Of a stretch of DNA of 44,615 nucleotides, positions 35,496 to 43,209 are shown in pieces (position 1 is the stretch's first letter; every line of letters begins with the position of its first letter). This DNA comes from Clostridia bacterium (GTDB lineage: Bacteria; Bacillota; Clostridia; TANB77; UBA1234), in assembly GCA_017462965.1 (NCBI GenBank), contig JAFTQC010000047.1:1-44615 (forward strand), given 5' to 3'. Position numbers and translations under genes: made by a program. The notes beneath the pieces were generated by a model, which made no database searches, was not told the DNA's origin, and saw only the letters and a program-made list of their open reading frames with translations.

Positions 35496-36329
35496 TTATT
35501 TTTCTTGCATAAGTATTTCTTTATACACTTCAGATTTTGACATTCCTTTTTGTTTAGCAACAAGTTTCATTGCTTCTTTTTTATCATATCCTTCATCTAA
35601 ATATTTTTCCATAAGCTCCGAAACGCTTGCTGTAACTTCTTCTTTTTCTTTTATTTGCGCACCTTCAAGTACAATTACAAATTCGCCTTTCACTTCATTT
35701 TCTTCATAATATTCTATAGCCTCATCAATTGAAAACCTAAGCATTTCTTCATGAATCTTTGTTATTTCGCGTGCTAGCACAATTCGTCTTTCTCCGCCAA
35801 AAGCTTCTTTAAAATCATCAAGCGTTCTTTTTAATTTGTGCGGCGCCTCATAAAATACCATCGTTCTTTCTTCATTTTTCAAGACTTCTAAACGCTCTTT
35901 TCTGCATCTTTTATTTATTGACAAAAATCCCTCAAATGCAAATTTAGTAACATCAAATCCTGAACAAATAAGCGCTTGTATGCATGCAACAGCACCTGGT
36001 ATTGGAACAATATTTATTTCGTGTTCTATCAATATCTTTACCAAATCTTCACCCGGATCTGAAATTGCTGGAGTCCCAGCATCCGAAACTAGTGCAAGAT
36101 TTTTTCCTTCCTCTAGCAACGATAAAACATATTCTGATTTAACACCTTCATTGTGTCTGTAGAAACTTATCATCGGCTTTTTTATCTCATAATGATTTAA
36201 TAATTTTATTGTTTTTCTCGTATCCTCCGCAAGAATTATATCTACTTCTTTTAATACATTAATCGCTCTAAGCGTTATATCTTCTAAATTTCCAATCGGT
36301 GTAGCAACTAAATACAATGTACCTTTCAT
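35496..36329 (-). CDS. rsmI: 16S rRNA (cytidine-1402-2'-O)-methyltransferase
   Basis: RsmI methylates the ribose of C1402 in 16S rRNA at the ribosomal P site. The 277-residue length is normal. SAM-binding tetrapyrrole-methylase fold: VATPIGNLEDITLRA at the N-terminus, AEDTRKT, ALVSDAGTPAISDPG, PIPGAVACIQAL and FEGFLS are all present. The C-terminal helical tail is complete. Its ATG overlaps the last base pair of the trmN6 stop (TAATG), so translation is coupled; this pairing is common in Firmicutes. Confidence 0.96.
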   Translation of the reverse strand: MKGTLYLVATPIGNLEDITLRAINVLKEVDIILAEDTRKTIKLLNHYEIKKPMISFYRHNEGVKSEYVLSLLEEGKNLALVSDAGTPAISDPGEDLVKILIEHEINIVPIPGAVACIQALICSGFDVTKFAFEGFLSINKRCRKERLEVLKNEERTMVFYEAPHKLKRTLDDFKEAFGGERRIVLAREITKIHEEMLRFSIDEAIEYYEENEVKGEFVIVLEGAQIKEKEEVTASVSELMEKYLDEGYDKKEAMKLVAKQKGMSKSEVYKEILMQEK

Positions 36330-36964
36330 TAATTTTCATCCACCTTTTTCTCTATTTCTTTTTCATAAATCTCATAAATTTCATCTGTATATTCACCATT
36401 TTCATAAACATATAATGGCTTTTCAAATTTCAAAAATTCTCTACCATCTCTTGAACCTTCTATTAAAACTATATTTGCCGGTTTACCAAACGAAGGATGA
36501 ACAAAGCGAATTCTTTTCGGTTCAATCTTATACTTTCTCATTGTACAGAAAATATCAACTAACCTTTCAGGTTTATGCACCATAAAAAACTCGCCATTTA
36601 CTTTTAACATTCTTGATGATTCTTTTATAACATCTTCTAACGTACAACAAACTTCGTGTCTTGCAATTGTAAGAGAATTCACATCATTTATAATTGCACT
36701 TCCAGCTTTCATATATGGCGGATTAACCGTTATTGTATCAACAGTTCCTGCACCAATTATATTTTTCAAATTTTTCAAATCTTCATTTAATATTTGAACT
36801 TTATCTTGAAGCGAATTCATCTCAACACTTCGCATCGCCATTTCCGCACTTTCTTTTTGAATCTCAACTCCAAAAATCTTCTTTGCATTTGTCTTTCCAG
36901 AAAGTAAAATTGCAACAATGCCCGTACCAGTGCACAAGTCTACTACCGTATCGCATCTCTTCAT
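36329..36964 (-). CDS. trmN6: tRNA1(Val) (adenine-37-N6)-methyltransferase-like protein, body of a frameshifted gene
   Basis: This frame encodes 211 residues: SAM motif VVDLCTGTGIVAILL, acidic strand FGVEIQ, catalytic NPPY, and the C-terminal region of the TrmN6/YfiC family. ATG 36964 is an internal Met without a ribosome site. The missing 40 or so residues are encoded upstream in another frame (see 36996-37088). Deleting one G at 37016-37017 joins them into a 252-residue protein, the usual length. Family knowledge: methylates adenine next to the tRNA-Val anticodon. Whether the copy is functional depends on whether the frameshift is real. Confidence 0.9.
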   Translation of the reverse strand: MKRCDTVVDLCTGTGIVAILLSGKTNAKKIFGVEIQKESAEMAMRSVEMNSLQDKVQILNEDLKNLKNIIGAGTVDTITVNPPYMKAGSAIINDVNSLTIARHEVCCTLEDVIKESSRMLKVNGEFFMVHKPERLVDIFCTMRKYKIEPKRIRFVHPSFGKPANIVLIEGSRDGREFLKFEKPLYVYENGEYTDEIYEIYEKEIEKKVDEN

Positions 36965-36995
36965 ATTCTTTGCAAAATTGGCAAGAAGAACCGCA

Positions 36996-37088
36996 TCAAT
37001 TCCAAAGCAAAATCCGGTCCTTATTTTGAATTATCTTTAATCCTTTGTACTGTAAGTCATCTACTCTCTCATTTTCATTTATAACCAT
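36996..37088 (-). pseudogene. trmN6: N-terminal fragment of trmN6 cut off by a one-base insertion
   Basis: ATG 37088 follows AAAGGA by 8 nt. The frame reads MVINENERVDDLQYKGLK, the typical family start, then NKD, then goes out of frame and stops at 36996. With one base removed from the GG at 37016-37017 the reading continues GFCFGIDAVLLANFAKNMKRC into the main frame, exactly the expected family sequence. Confidence 0.85.
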
Positions 37089-37251
37089 ATTCTCATTCCT
37101 TTGCTACGGCATTTTATTAAACCTATAATATTTCCGCTACAAAAAACAAAAATATTATAAATCTAATAATAACAAAAAATTAATTAAAACATAAAATATA
37201 TTAAGGTTTGCACTTCGTCCATCTTCAAACAGCAAAACAGGATGTGATTTT

Positions 37252-37380
37252 ATGAAAAATTCTTCATGCTTCGAAAACTTAATTTGTTCTTTAAAAAGTG
37301 TAGAATGTTTTTTAAAAAACATTTGCAAGATATCAGAAATAAAAAATTTATATAATATTTTGAGGTCGCATCATAAATAA
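37252..37380 (+). CDS. Possible small 42-aa Cys-containing peptide (weak)
   Basis: ATG 37252, with AGGATGTGAT about 5 nt upstream, opens a frame to TAA 37380: MKNSSCFENLICSL and so on, with four cysteines and a basic C-terminus. Its last codons lie in a terminator stem. No recognised family; no clear promoter. It is the only coding-like content in the 346-bp gap between trmN6 and the ferredoxin gene, otherwise AT-rich. Confidence 0.25.
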   Translation: MKNSSCFENLICSLKSVECFLKNICKISEIKNLYNILRSHHK

Positions 37381-37393
37381 CGCGACCTCAAAA
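37358..37393. terminator. Bidirectional terminator after the ferredoxin gene
   Basis: Perfect 12-bp arms TTTTGAGGTCGC (37358-37369) and GCGACCTCAAAA (37382-37393). On the minus strand it lies about 40 nt past the ferredoxin stop codon; a T-rich tract follows (TATTATATAAATTTTTTA). Confidence 0.75.
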
Positions 37394-37434
37394 CATTCCT
37401 CTACAAATATAATCACATTATGTATAATGTGCAA

Positions 37435-37605
37435 TTATTCTTGTTCTGGAGCGCCAACTGGACATGTTCCTGCACATGCTCCACACTCTATGCAAAGTTC
37501 TGGATTGATTTCATATTTTGAATCTCCTTCGCTTATGCATGATACTGGACATGTTCCTGCACATGCTCCACATTTAATACATTCATCACTAATTTTATAT
37601 GCCAT
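37435..37605 (-). CDS. Small 2[4Fe-4S] ferredoxin
   Basis: A 56-residue clostridial-type ferredoxin. It has two CxxCxxCxxxC motifs, residues 9-12-15-19 and 38-41-44-48, each with CGACAGTCPV. Strong AAAGGAGGTG site before ATG 37605. One-electron carrier in the cytoplasm. It is 27 nt downstream of ricT, so it is probably in the lepB-holB-ricT transcript. Its two repeats are nearly identical in DNA and protein, pointing to an internal duplication kept by gene conversion. Confidence 0.95.
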   Translation of the reverse strand: MAYKISDECIKCGACAGTCPVSCISEGDSKYEINPELCIECGACAGTCPVGAPEQE

Positions 37606-37632
37606 TTATTTCACCTCCTTTTTCATCAAAAA

Positions 37633-38529
37633 CTACATATCATCTCTTTTAAAACCTTCTTCTAAAGCTTTTAATTCTTTCATATTAACATCTGGATCGT
37701 ATTTTTCTTTACGTTTTCCTGATTTTATAATTTCAATTTCTGAATTTTTAAATACTTTTCTTACAAAAGTATCTTCACTTTGCAATTTAACTTTTACCAA
37801 TTCCTTCAAAACTTCAACTTCTTCAACCGTACCAGTTCCTTCTGGAGTTTTCACAATTGAACCAGCTGAAGGAAGCCTTGAAAGCTTCTCTTCATACACC
37901 TCTTGCTCATGTTTTAAACAACACATAAGCCTTCCGCATACACCTGAAATTTTTGTTGGATTAAGCGACAAACCTTGCTCTTTTGCCATCTTAATTGATA
38001 CCGGGTTTAAATCACTTAGATGATTACAGCAACAAAGTTCTCTACCACACATTCCGTATCCGCCAAGCATCTTAACTTCATCTCTGACACCAATTTGTCT
38101 AAGCTCAATTCTTGTTTTATAAATTGCAGCAAGCTCTTTTACTAAATCCCTAAAATCGATTCTGCCATCTGCTGTAAAATAAAATAACAATTTAGAATTA
38201 TCAAATGTATATTCAACATCAATTAATTTCATGTCCAACTCATGTTTTTTTATTTTTTCTTCACATGTTTTAAATGCTTCTGCGGATCTTTTTTCATTTT
38301 CTAAAAAAGTTTTTGTATCTTCTTCTGTCGCTACTCTTATAACGTCTTTAAGTGGTGCAACTATTTTTTCTTCAGTAACTCTTCCATTTGTTATCGCAAT
38401 TTCTCCGTATTCAATACCTCTTGCTGTTTCAACAATAACATTTTGTCCTTTTTCAAGAACCAATCCATTAGGATTAAAAAAATAAATTTTTCCTAATTTT
38501 TTAAATTTAACACCTACAATCTCTTGCAT
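37633..38529 (-). CDS. ricT: RicT/YaaT (PSP1) iron-sulfur regulatory protein
   Basis: 298 residues. PSP1 domain (about 10-160), with ETARGIEYGEI near residue 33, and the cysteine cluster GMCGRELCCC followed by SGVCGRLMCC. In Bacillus subtilis RicT (YaaT) joins RicA and RicF, holds 4Fe-4S clusters and stimulates mRNA processing by RNase Y and sporulation phosphorelay activity. Its placement just after holB is conserved across Firmicutes. A ferredoxin follows. Confidence 0.93.
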   Translation of the reverse strand: MQEIVGVKFKKLGKIYFFNPNGLVLEKGQNVIVETARGIEYGEIAITNGRVTEEKIVAPLKDVIRVATEEDTKTFLENEKRSAEAFKTCEEKIKKHELDMKLIDVEYTFDNSKLLFYFTADGRIDFRDLVKELAAIYKTRIELRQIGVRDEVKMLGGYGMCGRELCCCNHLSDLNPVSIKMAKEQGLSLNPTKISGVCGRLMCCLKHEQEVYEEKLSRLPSAGSIVKTPEGTGTVEEVEVLKELVKVKLQSEDTFVRKVFKNSEIEIIKSGKRKEKYDPDVNMKELKALEEGFKRDDM

Positions 38530-38541
38530 TAGGTTTCCTCC

Positions 38542-39426
38542 TTAAAATTTGCACACTTCTATCATTAACGAATCAAGTGCTAAATCAACATTAGCATTTC
38601 TTTTTATTTTTTGAATAGCTTCTTCTGTTTTTTCTATTAATTTATAATCAAAAGAAATATCATTTTTCAAATTAATAAAAAATATTTGCATTACCTTTTC
38701 AAGTATCGCTGAAATATTTGATTTAAGCTTTTTATCGGCTTTTATTTCTTCAAACTTGCGATTAACTAAAAGAAAATTTCGTTTTATTAATAATTCTGCT
38801 AAATCCTTTGAAATATCGAAAATGTCATCTTGTATAAAATCTAACGCTTTCTTAGCAGATCCACTTGCATATTTTATAGTATCCTCTGTCCACTCTACAC
38901 CCTGCATACTTAAAATCTTTTTTATTTCATCATCCGTAAGAAAATCAAATTGAATTTCTATAACTCTTGATTTTATAGTATTTAAAAGTTTTTCTTTATT
39001 AGCTGTTATAAGAATAATTGTCGCGTACAGTGGTGGTTCTTCAAGCACCTTCAAAAGCGCATTTTGCGCTTGTTCATTCATACACTCAGCATCATCAATT
39101 ATAAAAACCTTACGTTTAGATTTTGTTGGAAGTAAAAAAAGTTCACTACAAAAATCTCTTATTTCATCAACCTTTATAACATTTTTTGTTGGATAAATTA
39201 TTTTAAAATCAGAACCACTTTCAAAAGTAAAACACGAATCACAATTATCACAATAGTCCAAATTTTTAGAATTTTCACACATTACACTTTTTGCAAATTC
39301 TTTAGCCAAAAGTTTTTTTCCAATTCCATTTTTACCAACAAACAAATACGCATGACCAATAGAGTTTGTTTCTATCGTCTTTTCAAGCTGCTTCTTTACT
39401 TTTTTATGTCCAATTATTTCAACCAT
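38542..39426 (-). CDS. holB: DNA polymerase III delta-prime subunit
   Basis: A clamp-loader subunit, 294 residues from ATG 39426, which is 15 nt after GAGAGGATG; an earlier in-frame ATG at 39453 would overlap lepB. AAA+ features: VGKNGIGKK P-loop-like segment, the zinc-binding cysteines CENSKNLDYCDNCDSC, and the SRC-like segment NALLKVLEEPP. The C-terminal helical domain is less conserved. It lies between lepB and ricT in one operon. Confidence 0.92.
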   Translation of the reverse strand: MVEIIGHKKVKKQLEKTIETNSIGHAYLFVGKNGIGKKLLAKEFAKSVMCENSKNLDYCDNCDSCFTFESGSDFKIIYPTKNVIKVDEIRDFCSELFLLPTKSKRKVFIIDDAECMNEQAQNALLKVLEEPPLYATIILITANKEKLLNTIKSRVIEIQFDFLTDDEIKKILSMQGVEWTEDTIKYASGSAKKALDFIQDDIFDISKDLAELLIKRNFLLVNRKFEEIKADKKLKSNISAILEKVMQIFFINLKNDISFDYKLIEKTEEAIQKIKRNANVDLALDSLMIEVCKF

Positions 39427-39445
39427 TAATTTCATCCTCTCATGG

Positions 39446-40102
39446 CTATTCATCTATTTTACCAAAAGCTGATAATGGCCATATTCTAGTTGATACTCTT
39501 CCTTCTATTTTTTCCAAAGGAATGCATCCAAATTCTCTACTATCACTTGAACCGCTACGATTATCTCCCATTACAAAAACGTGTCCTTCTGGAACGATTA
39601 CATCACAAAACTCTCCTGTTTCTGGCGTGCTAATTCCATTTAAATATGGTTCTAACAATTTTTCATCATTAACATACACACTACCATTTTCAATTTTAAC
39701 GTGATCACCTTCAAGTCCAATTACTCTTTTTATATAACTAATTTTTCCAGTTTCTAACACGTCATGAATGAAAAATTCCCAAAAACCATTAACAGAATCA
39801 TAATAACCTTTACCATCTATAGTTCTTGCTGGTTTTTCAAAAGTAACAATATCATTTCTATATAATGGTAATTTAAAAGTTCTAAGTGTTCTATTTATAA
39901 GCACTCTTTCTCCATCTAAAATCGTTGGCGTCATTGATGTTTGACACACAAGCGTAGGTGTAAACAAGAAATATCTAACCAACATTGCAACAACGAAAGC
40001 TGCAAAAAAACAAAGAATCCATTCTACAATTTCTCTCAATATAGATTTTTCTTTCACAGAAACTCCATTTACATCTTTAGTATCTATTTTAATTTCTCTC
40101 AT
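39446..40102 (-). CDS. lepB: Signal peptidase I
   Basis: 218 residues from ATG 40102, which follows GAGAGGTGAAC. ATG 40120 lies at or before the predicted transcription start, so the shorter form is favoured. One membrane helix (about 22-47) is followed by catalytic Ser56 in QTSMTP and Lys125 in SYIKRVIG, then PEGHVFVMGDNR. It removes Sec/Tat signal peptides at the outer face of the membrane. It heads the lepB-holB-ricT-ferredoxin operon. Confidence 0.95.
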   Translation of the reverse strand: MREIKIDTKDVNGVSVKEKSILREIVEWILCFFAAFVVAMLVRYFLFTPTLVCQTSMTPTILDGERVLINRTLRTFKLPLYRNDIVTFEKPARTIDGKGYYDSVNGFWEFFIHDVLETGKISYIKRVIGLEGDHVKIENGSVYVNDEKLLEPYLNGISTPETGEFCDVIVPEGHVFVMGDNRSGSSDSREFGCIPLEKIEGRVSTRIWPLSAFGKIDE

Positions 40103-40123
40103 ATGTTCACCTCTCCACACGCT

Positions 40124-40152
40124 ATTATACTATAACAAATCGCTCATATCAA
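40124..40152 (-). promoter_or_regulatory. Promoter of the lepB operon
   Basis: TTGATA (40152-40147), 17-nt spacer, perfect TATAAT (40129-40124). The start point is expected near 40117, giving a leader of about 15 nt before ATG 40102. Confidence 0.8.
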
Positions 40153-40166
40153 GCTTTTTGGAAATT

Positions 40167-40387
40167 GGGACGGTCCCTTTTTTGAGAGGAAGAGTCATCA
40201 ACAGGGACAGCCCTTTTTGAGAGGGAGGGTCATCAACAGGGACAGCCCTTTTTGATAAATAAGCAAAAATAATTTACACTTTTATTAATGCTTACATTTA
40301 TCAAAAAGGGCTGTCCCTGTTGATGACCCTCCCTCTCAAAAAGGGCTGTCCCTGTTGATGACTCTCTCTCAAAAAGGGCTGTCACCT
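40167..40387. repeat. Nested palindromic element with 69-bp perfect arms
   Basis: Arms 40192-40260 and 40296-40364 are perfect inverted repeats of 69 nt around a 35-nt loop. Each arm holds two units of CATCAACAGGGACAGCCC plus TTTTTGA, separated by GAGGGAGGGT; outside them a third, degenerate unit appears on both sides (GGGACGGTCCC near 40168 and GGGCTGTCAC near 40376). The inner 93 bp correspond to the element at 35355-35447. It fills the gap between walK and lepB and has no open frame. Confidence 0.88.
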
Positions 40388-40395
40388 TGTCAAAA

Positions 40396-42207
40396 TTATT
40401 TCTTTTTATACATTGGTATTTTTATTATTACTTCCGTTCCTTTGCCCGTATCACTGTTAATACTGATGCTTCCATTATTTGAATCAATAATTTCTTTTGC
40501 AATAGGAAGACCAAGTCCTGTTCCTCCCATTTCTCTAGAACGTGCTTTATCAACTCTATAAAACCTTTCAAATACGCGTGGTAAATCATCTTTAGGAATT
40601 CCGATACCATTATCAATTATTTTTATATATGCATCTTCATGAACTGCACCGATATAAACCTTGATGTTTCCACCTTCTGGAGTATATTTTATACTGTTGC
40701 TCAAAATATTAGTAATAGCTTGCTCAATTCCATCTCTATCTCCAAATACTTCTGGAACGTTAGATGTAACATAGCATTCTAATATTTGATTTTTCTTTTC
40801 AGCTTGTATCTTATGTTTGTCGCAAATTTGCTTTGTAAGCTCTGTTATGTCAAAGTTTATTTTTTCCCAAGCTATCTTTTTATAATCAAATTTTGTAAGC
40901 TGCAACAAATCGCTTACAAGCTTTGACATTCTATTTGTCTCAGTCAAAATTACGCCTAAAAACTTGTTCTTACTTTCCTGATCTAATTCATCCTGCTCTA
41001 ACAATGTCTCCGCGTATGTTTTTACCGATGTAAGCGGTGTTTTTAATTCGTGAGACACATTAGATACAAATTCTTTTCTCATATCATCAAGTTTCGCTTG
41101 TTTTGTTGTATCATGTAAAACTACTATTGCACCAATTGGTTTATCTTTTTCATTTCTAAAAGGCGCAAAATATACATTTAAAAATTTATCATTTATTGAT
41201 ATAAATTGATCCGTAGCAGTCCATTCATCTAGAAAAATTATTTTTTCCAAATTTGTTTCTAATTCAAATTTTCCAAATATTTCATCAAAAGTTCTTTCTG
41301 TTTCGAACTCTAACATGTTCTTTGCTGCGTAGTTAGCATGTATCAATCTGCCCTTCATATTAAACGCTAAAACACCGTCAGTCAAATGCATAAGGATTGT
41401 TTCAAGTTTGCTTTTTTCACTTGAAATATCATTTAAATTGTTCTGTATTTGTTCCATCATAATATTAAATGTATCTATCAATTTTGAAATTTCATACCCA
41501 GCATTTTCCTTATCCGTAAGCGTTACCAAAGAAACATCACCTTGCGCCATAAGTTCCGCTTTGTTCGTCAAAAGAGCAATTGGCTTTGTGATAGAATTAC
41601 CTGTAACAACTGCAATCACTAGTGTAACACAAAGAATTCCAATAACTGCAAATAAATACATTGTTTTAATTTGATTAAGCTGTCTATTTATATATGCCTT
41701 ACTTTGAGAAATAACAATAATTGCTTTTCCATCTTCTAACAAATTACTTTCCACAATAAATGCAAAAACATAACACGATAATTCATTATCATCACAAACA
41801 GCATAATCATTTACAGACAATTCCGCTTCTTGTATACATTTCTCAACTTGTTTCGTAAGAACATATTCATTCCCTGTAAGCACATCAGTGTAATTAGAAT
41901 CCAAAATTGCGCCGCTTCTCGTATTACTATTTAAAGAAAAATATATTCTAAAATCATTATAAAATTCTTCTATATTAGGTTCTTTATGCTGCAAAGGGCC
42001 ATAAAATGTAAACGGAAGATCCTTTTCTTCTTCATCATCCATATTGAAATTATAACCTTCTATATTATTAAGCATTTCATCAACAAAACCTGTATAGTAC
42101 ACTTCTTCAATCTTATAGATTGAAAATATTCCTATACCTAAAATTATAGATAAAATCAGCATCATGAAAACCAAAATTAGCTTCAATTGTAAGCTTTTCC
42201 AAAACAT
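40396..42207 (-). CDS. walK: WalK-type sensor histidine kinase
   Basis: 603 residues. Membrane helices at about 9-30 and 184-203 flank an external sensor domain; then HAMP (about 204-256), PAS (about 262-372), HisKA with phospho-acceptor His386 in VSNVSHELKTP, and an HATPase domain ending in GTGLGLPIAKEI. This is the WalK domain order. It controls cell-wall metabolism together with WalR, 91 nt upstream. A terminator hairpin stands between the two. Start follows AGAGGTGAAAAT. No WalH/WalI/WalJ genes follow, unlike in Bacillus. Confidence 0.93.
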   Translation of the reverse strand: MFWKSLQLKLILVFMMLILSIILGIGIFSIYKIEEVYYTGFVDEMLNNIEGYNFNMDDEEEKDLPFTFYGPLQHKEPNIEEFYNDFRIYFSLNSNTRSGAILDSNYTDVLTGNEYVLTKQVEKCIQEAELSVNDYAVCDDNELSCYVFAFIVESNLLEDGKAIIVISQSKAYINRQLNQIKTMYLFAVIGILCVTLVIAVVTGNSITKPIALLTNKAELMAQGDVSLVTLTDKENAGYEISKLIDTFNIMMEQIQNNLNDISSEKSKLETILMHLTDGVLAFNMKGRLIHANYAAKNMLEFETERTFDEIFGKFELETNLEKIIFLDEWTATDQFISINDKFLNVYFAPFRNEKDKPIGAIVVLHDTTKQAKLDDMRKEFVSNVSHELKTPLTSVKTYAETLLEQDELDQESKNKFLGVILTETNRMSKLVSDLLQLTKFDYKKIAWEKINFDITELTKQICDKHKIQAEKKNQILECYVTSNVPEVFGDRDGIEQAITNILSNSIKYTPEGGNIKVYIGAVHEDAYIKIIDNGIGIPKDDLPRVFERFYRVDKARSREMGGTGLGLPIAKEIIDSNNGSISINSDTGKGTEVIIKIPMYKKK

Positions 42208-42241
42208 ATATTTTCACCTCTAAGAGTCAATCTTATAATAA

Positions 42242-42264
42242 AAACCCAGACAGCGCCTGGGTTT
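42242..42264 (-). terminator. Terminator-like hairpin between walR and walK
   Basis: Arms AAACCCAG (42242-42249) and CTGGGTTT (42257-42264) around a 7-nt loop; on the minus strand the stem ends in TTTTTATTATAAG. It probably lowers walK relative to walR. Confidence 0.7.
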
Positions 42265-42298
42265 ATTCTATCTTTGTTCAGCAATGAATTTTCTTTAA

Positions 42299-43018
42299 CT
42301 AGCTATTTGCATTAAAATAATAACCTACACCTCTTTTTGTTAACAACAATTCTGGCTCACTAGGATCTTTTTCAATTTTCTCTCTTATTCTTCTTATTGT
42401 AACATCAACGTTTCTAACTTCACCGAAATATTCATAACCCCAAACATTTTCTAGAAGTTCTTCTCTTGAAAAAATCTTTCCTTTATTTACTGCTAAGAAT
42501 TTTAAAAGTTCAAACTCTTTAAGAGTAACATCCGTACTCTTTCCAGCAACTTTAGCATCATATTTGAATGTATCTAATGTAAGATCTCCAAATTCAAGAA
42601 TTTGATTTGAACTTTCCTCAATAGTATCATTATCTTTTTTAGAAGTTTCAATCCCATCCCATTTTCTAAGATTAGCCTTTACTCTAGCCATTACTTCTCT
42701 AACACTAAAAGGTTTTGTTATATAATCATCTGCACCCAACTCAAGGCCTATTATTTTATCAACAACATCTTCTTTTGCTGTAACCATAAGTATAGGAACA
42801 TTACTACTTTGTCTTATCGCCTTGCACACTGAAAAACCATCCATCTTAGGAAGCATTACATCAAGCAAAATCAAATCAGGTTTTTCTTCTTTTGCAAGAT
42901 TTACAGCTTGCTCGCCATCATAAGCTTCAAGTGTTTCATATCCTTCTCTTTTTAAGTTGTGATTTAAAATATCAACAATCGCTTTTTCATCATCAACTAT
43001 CAAAACTTTCTTGCTCAT
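42299..43018 (-). CDS. walR: WalR-type response regulator
   Basis: 239 residues, OmpR/PhoB type. Receiver: DD at 9-10, phospho-acceptor Asp53 in LLDVMLP, Thr and Lys switch residues in VTAKED and TKPF. The winged-helix DNA-binding domain contains EFELLKFLAVN and VRNVDVTIRRIREKIE, the typical WalR recognition segment. Promoter at 43066-43094; the start follows GAAAGGGTGAAG. It controls autolysins and wall turnover; the M23 peptidase next to it could be a target, which is inference. Confidence 0.94.
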   Translation of the reverse strand: MSKKVLIVDDEKAIVDILNHNLKREGYETLEAYDGEQAVNLAKEEKPDLILLDVMLPKMDGFSVCKAIRQSSNVPILMVTAKEDVVDKIIGLELGADDYITKPFSVREVMARVKANLRKWDGIETSKKDNDTIEESSNQILEFGDLTLDTFKYDAKVAGKSTDVTLKEFELLKFLAVNKGKIFSREELLENVWGYEYFGEVRNVDVTIRRIREKIEKDPSEPELLLTKRGVGYYFNANS

Positions 43019-43065
43019 TTATATCTTCACCCTTTCAAACAGATATAACTTTTTTGACTATTTTT

Positions 43066-43094
43066 ATTATCCATTATCATTCCTCAAAAGTCAA
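43066..43094 (-). promoter_or_regulatory. Promoter of walR
   Basis: TTGACT (43094-43089), 17-nt spacer, GATAAT (43071-43066), about 48 nt before ATG 43018. Confidence 0.7.
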
Positions 43095-43147
43095 TGTAAA
43101 ATGCAGGTAAAATTTCAATAGCATACGGATAAAGAAAGTTTCGGCTA

Positions 43148-43163
43148 CGAGGGACGTCCCTCG
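43148..43163. repeat. 16-bp perfect palindrome CGAGGGACGTCCCTCG
   Basis: Shares the GGGAC/GTCCC core with the larger palindromic elements but has no spacer. It sits just past the terminator of the M23 peptidase gene. It may be a minimal or decayed family member. Confidence 0.6.
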
Positions 43164-43169
43164 CGGCTG

Positions 43170-43200
43170 AAAAAAAGAAGCTGTTATTTCTAACAACTTC
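43170..43200 (-). terminator. Terminator of the M23 peptidase gene
   Basis: GAAGTTGTTA-GAAA-TAACAGCTTC (43200-43177) is a 10-pair stem with a GAAA tetraloop, followed by seven T on the minus strand, 10 nt past the stop codon. Confidence 0.9.
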
Positions 43201-43209
43201 TTTGATTTA

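Noticed and set aside
37427-38023. A 198-codon plus-strand frame opposite the ferredoxin and ricT genes
   Set aside because: The minus-strand genes have complete Cys motifs and ribosome sites; the plus frame repeats GHVPAHAPH only because the ferredoxin halves repeat.
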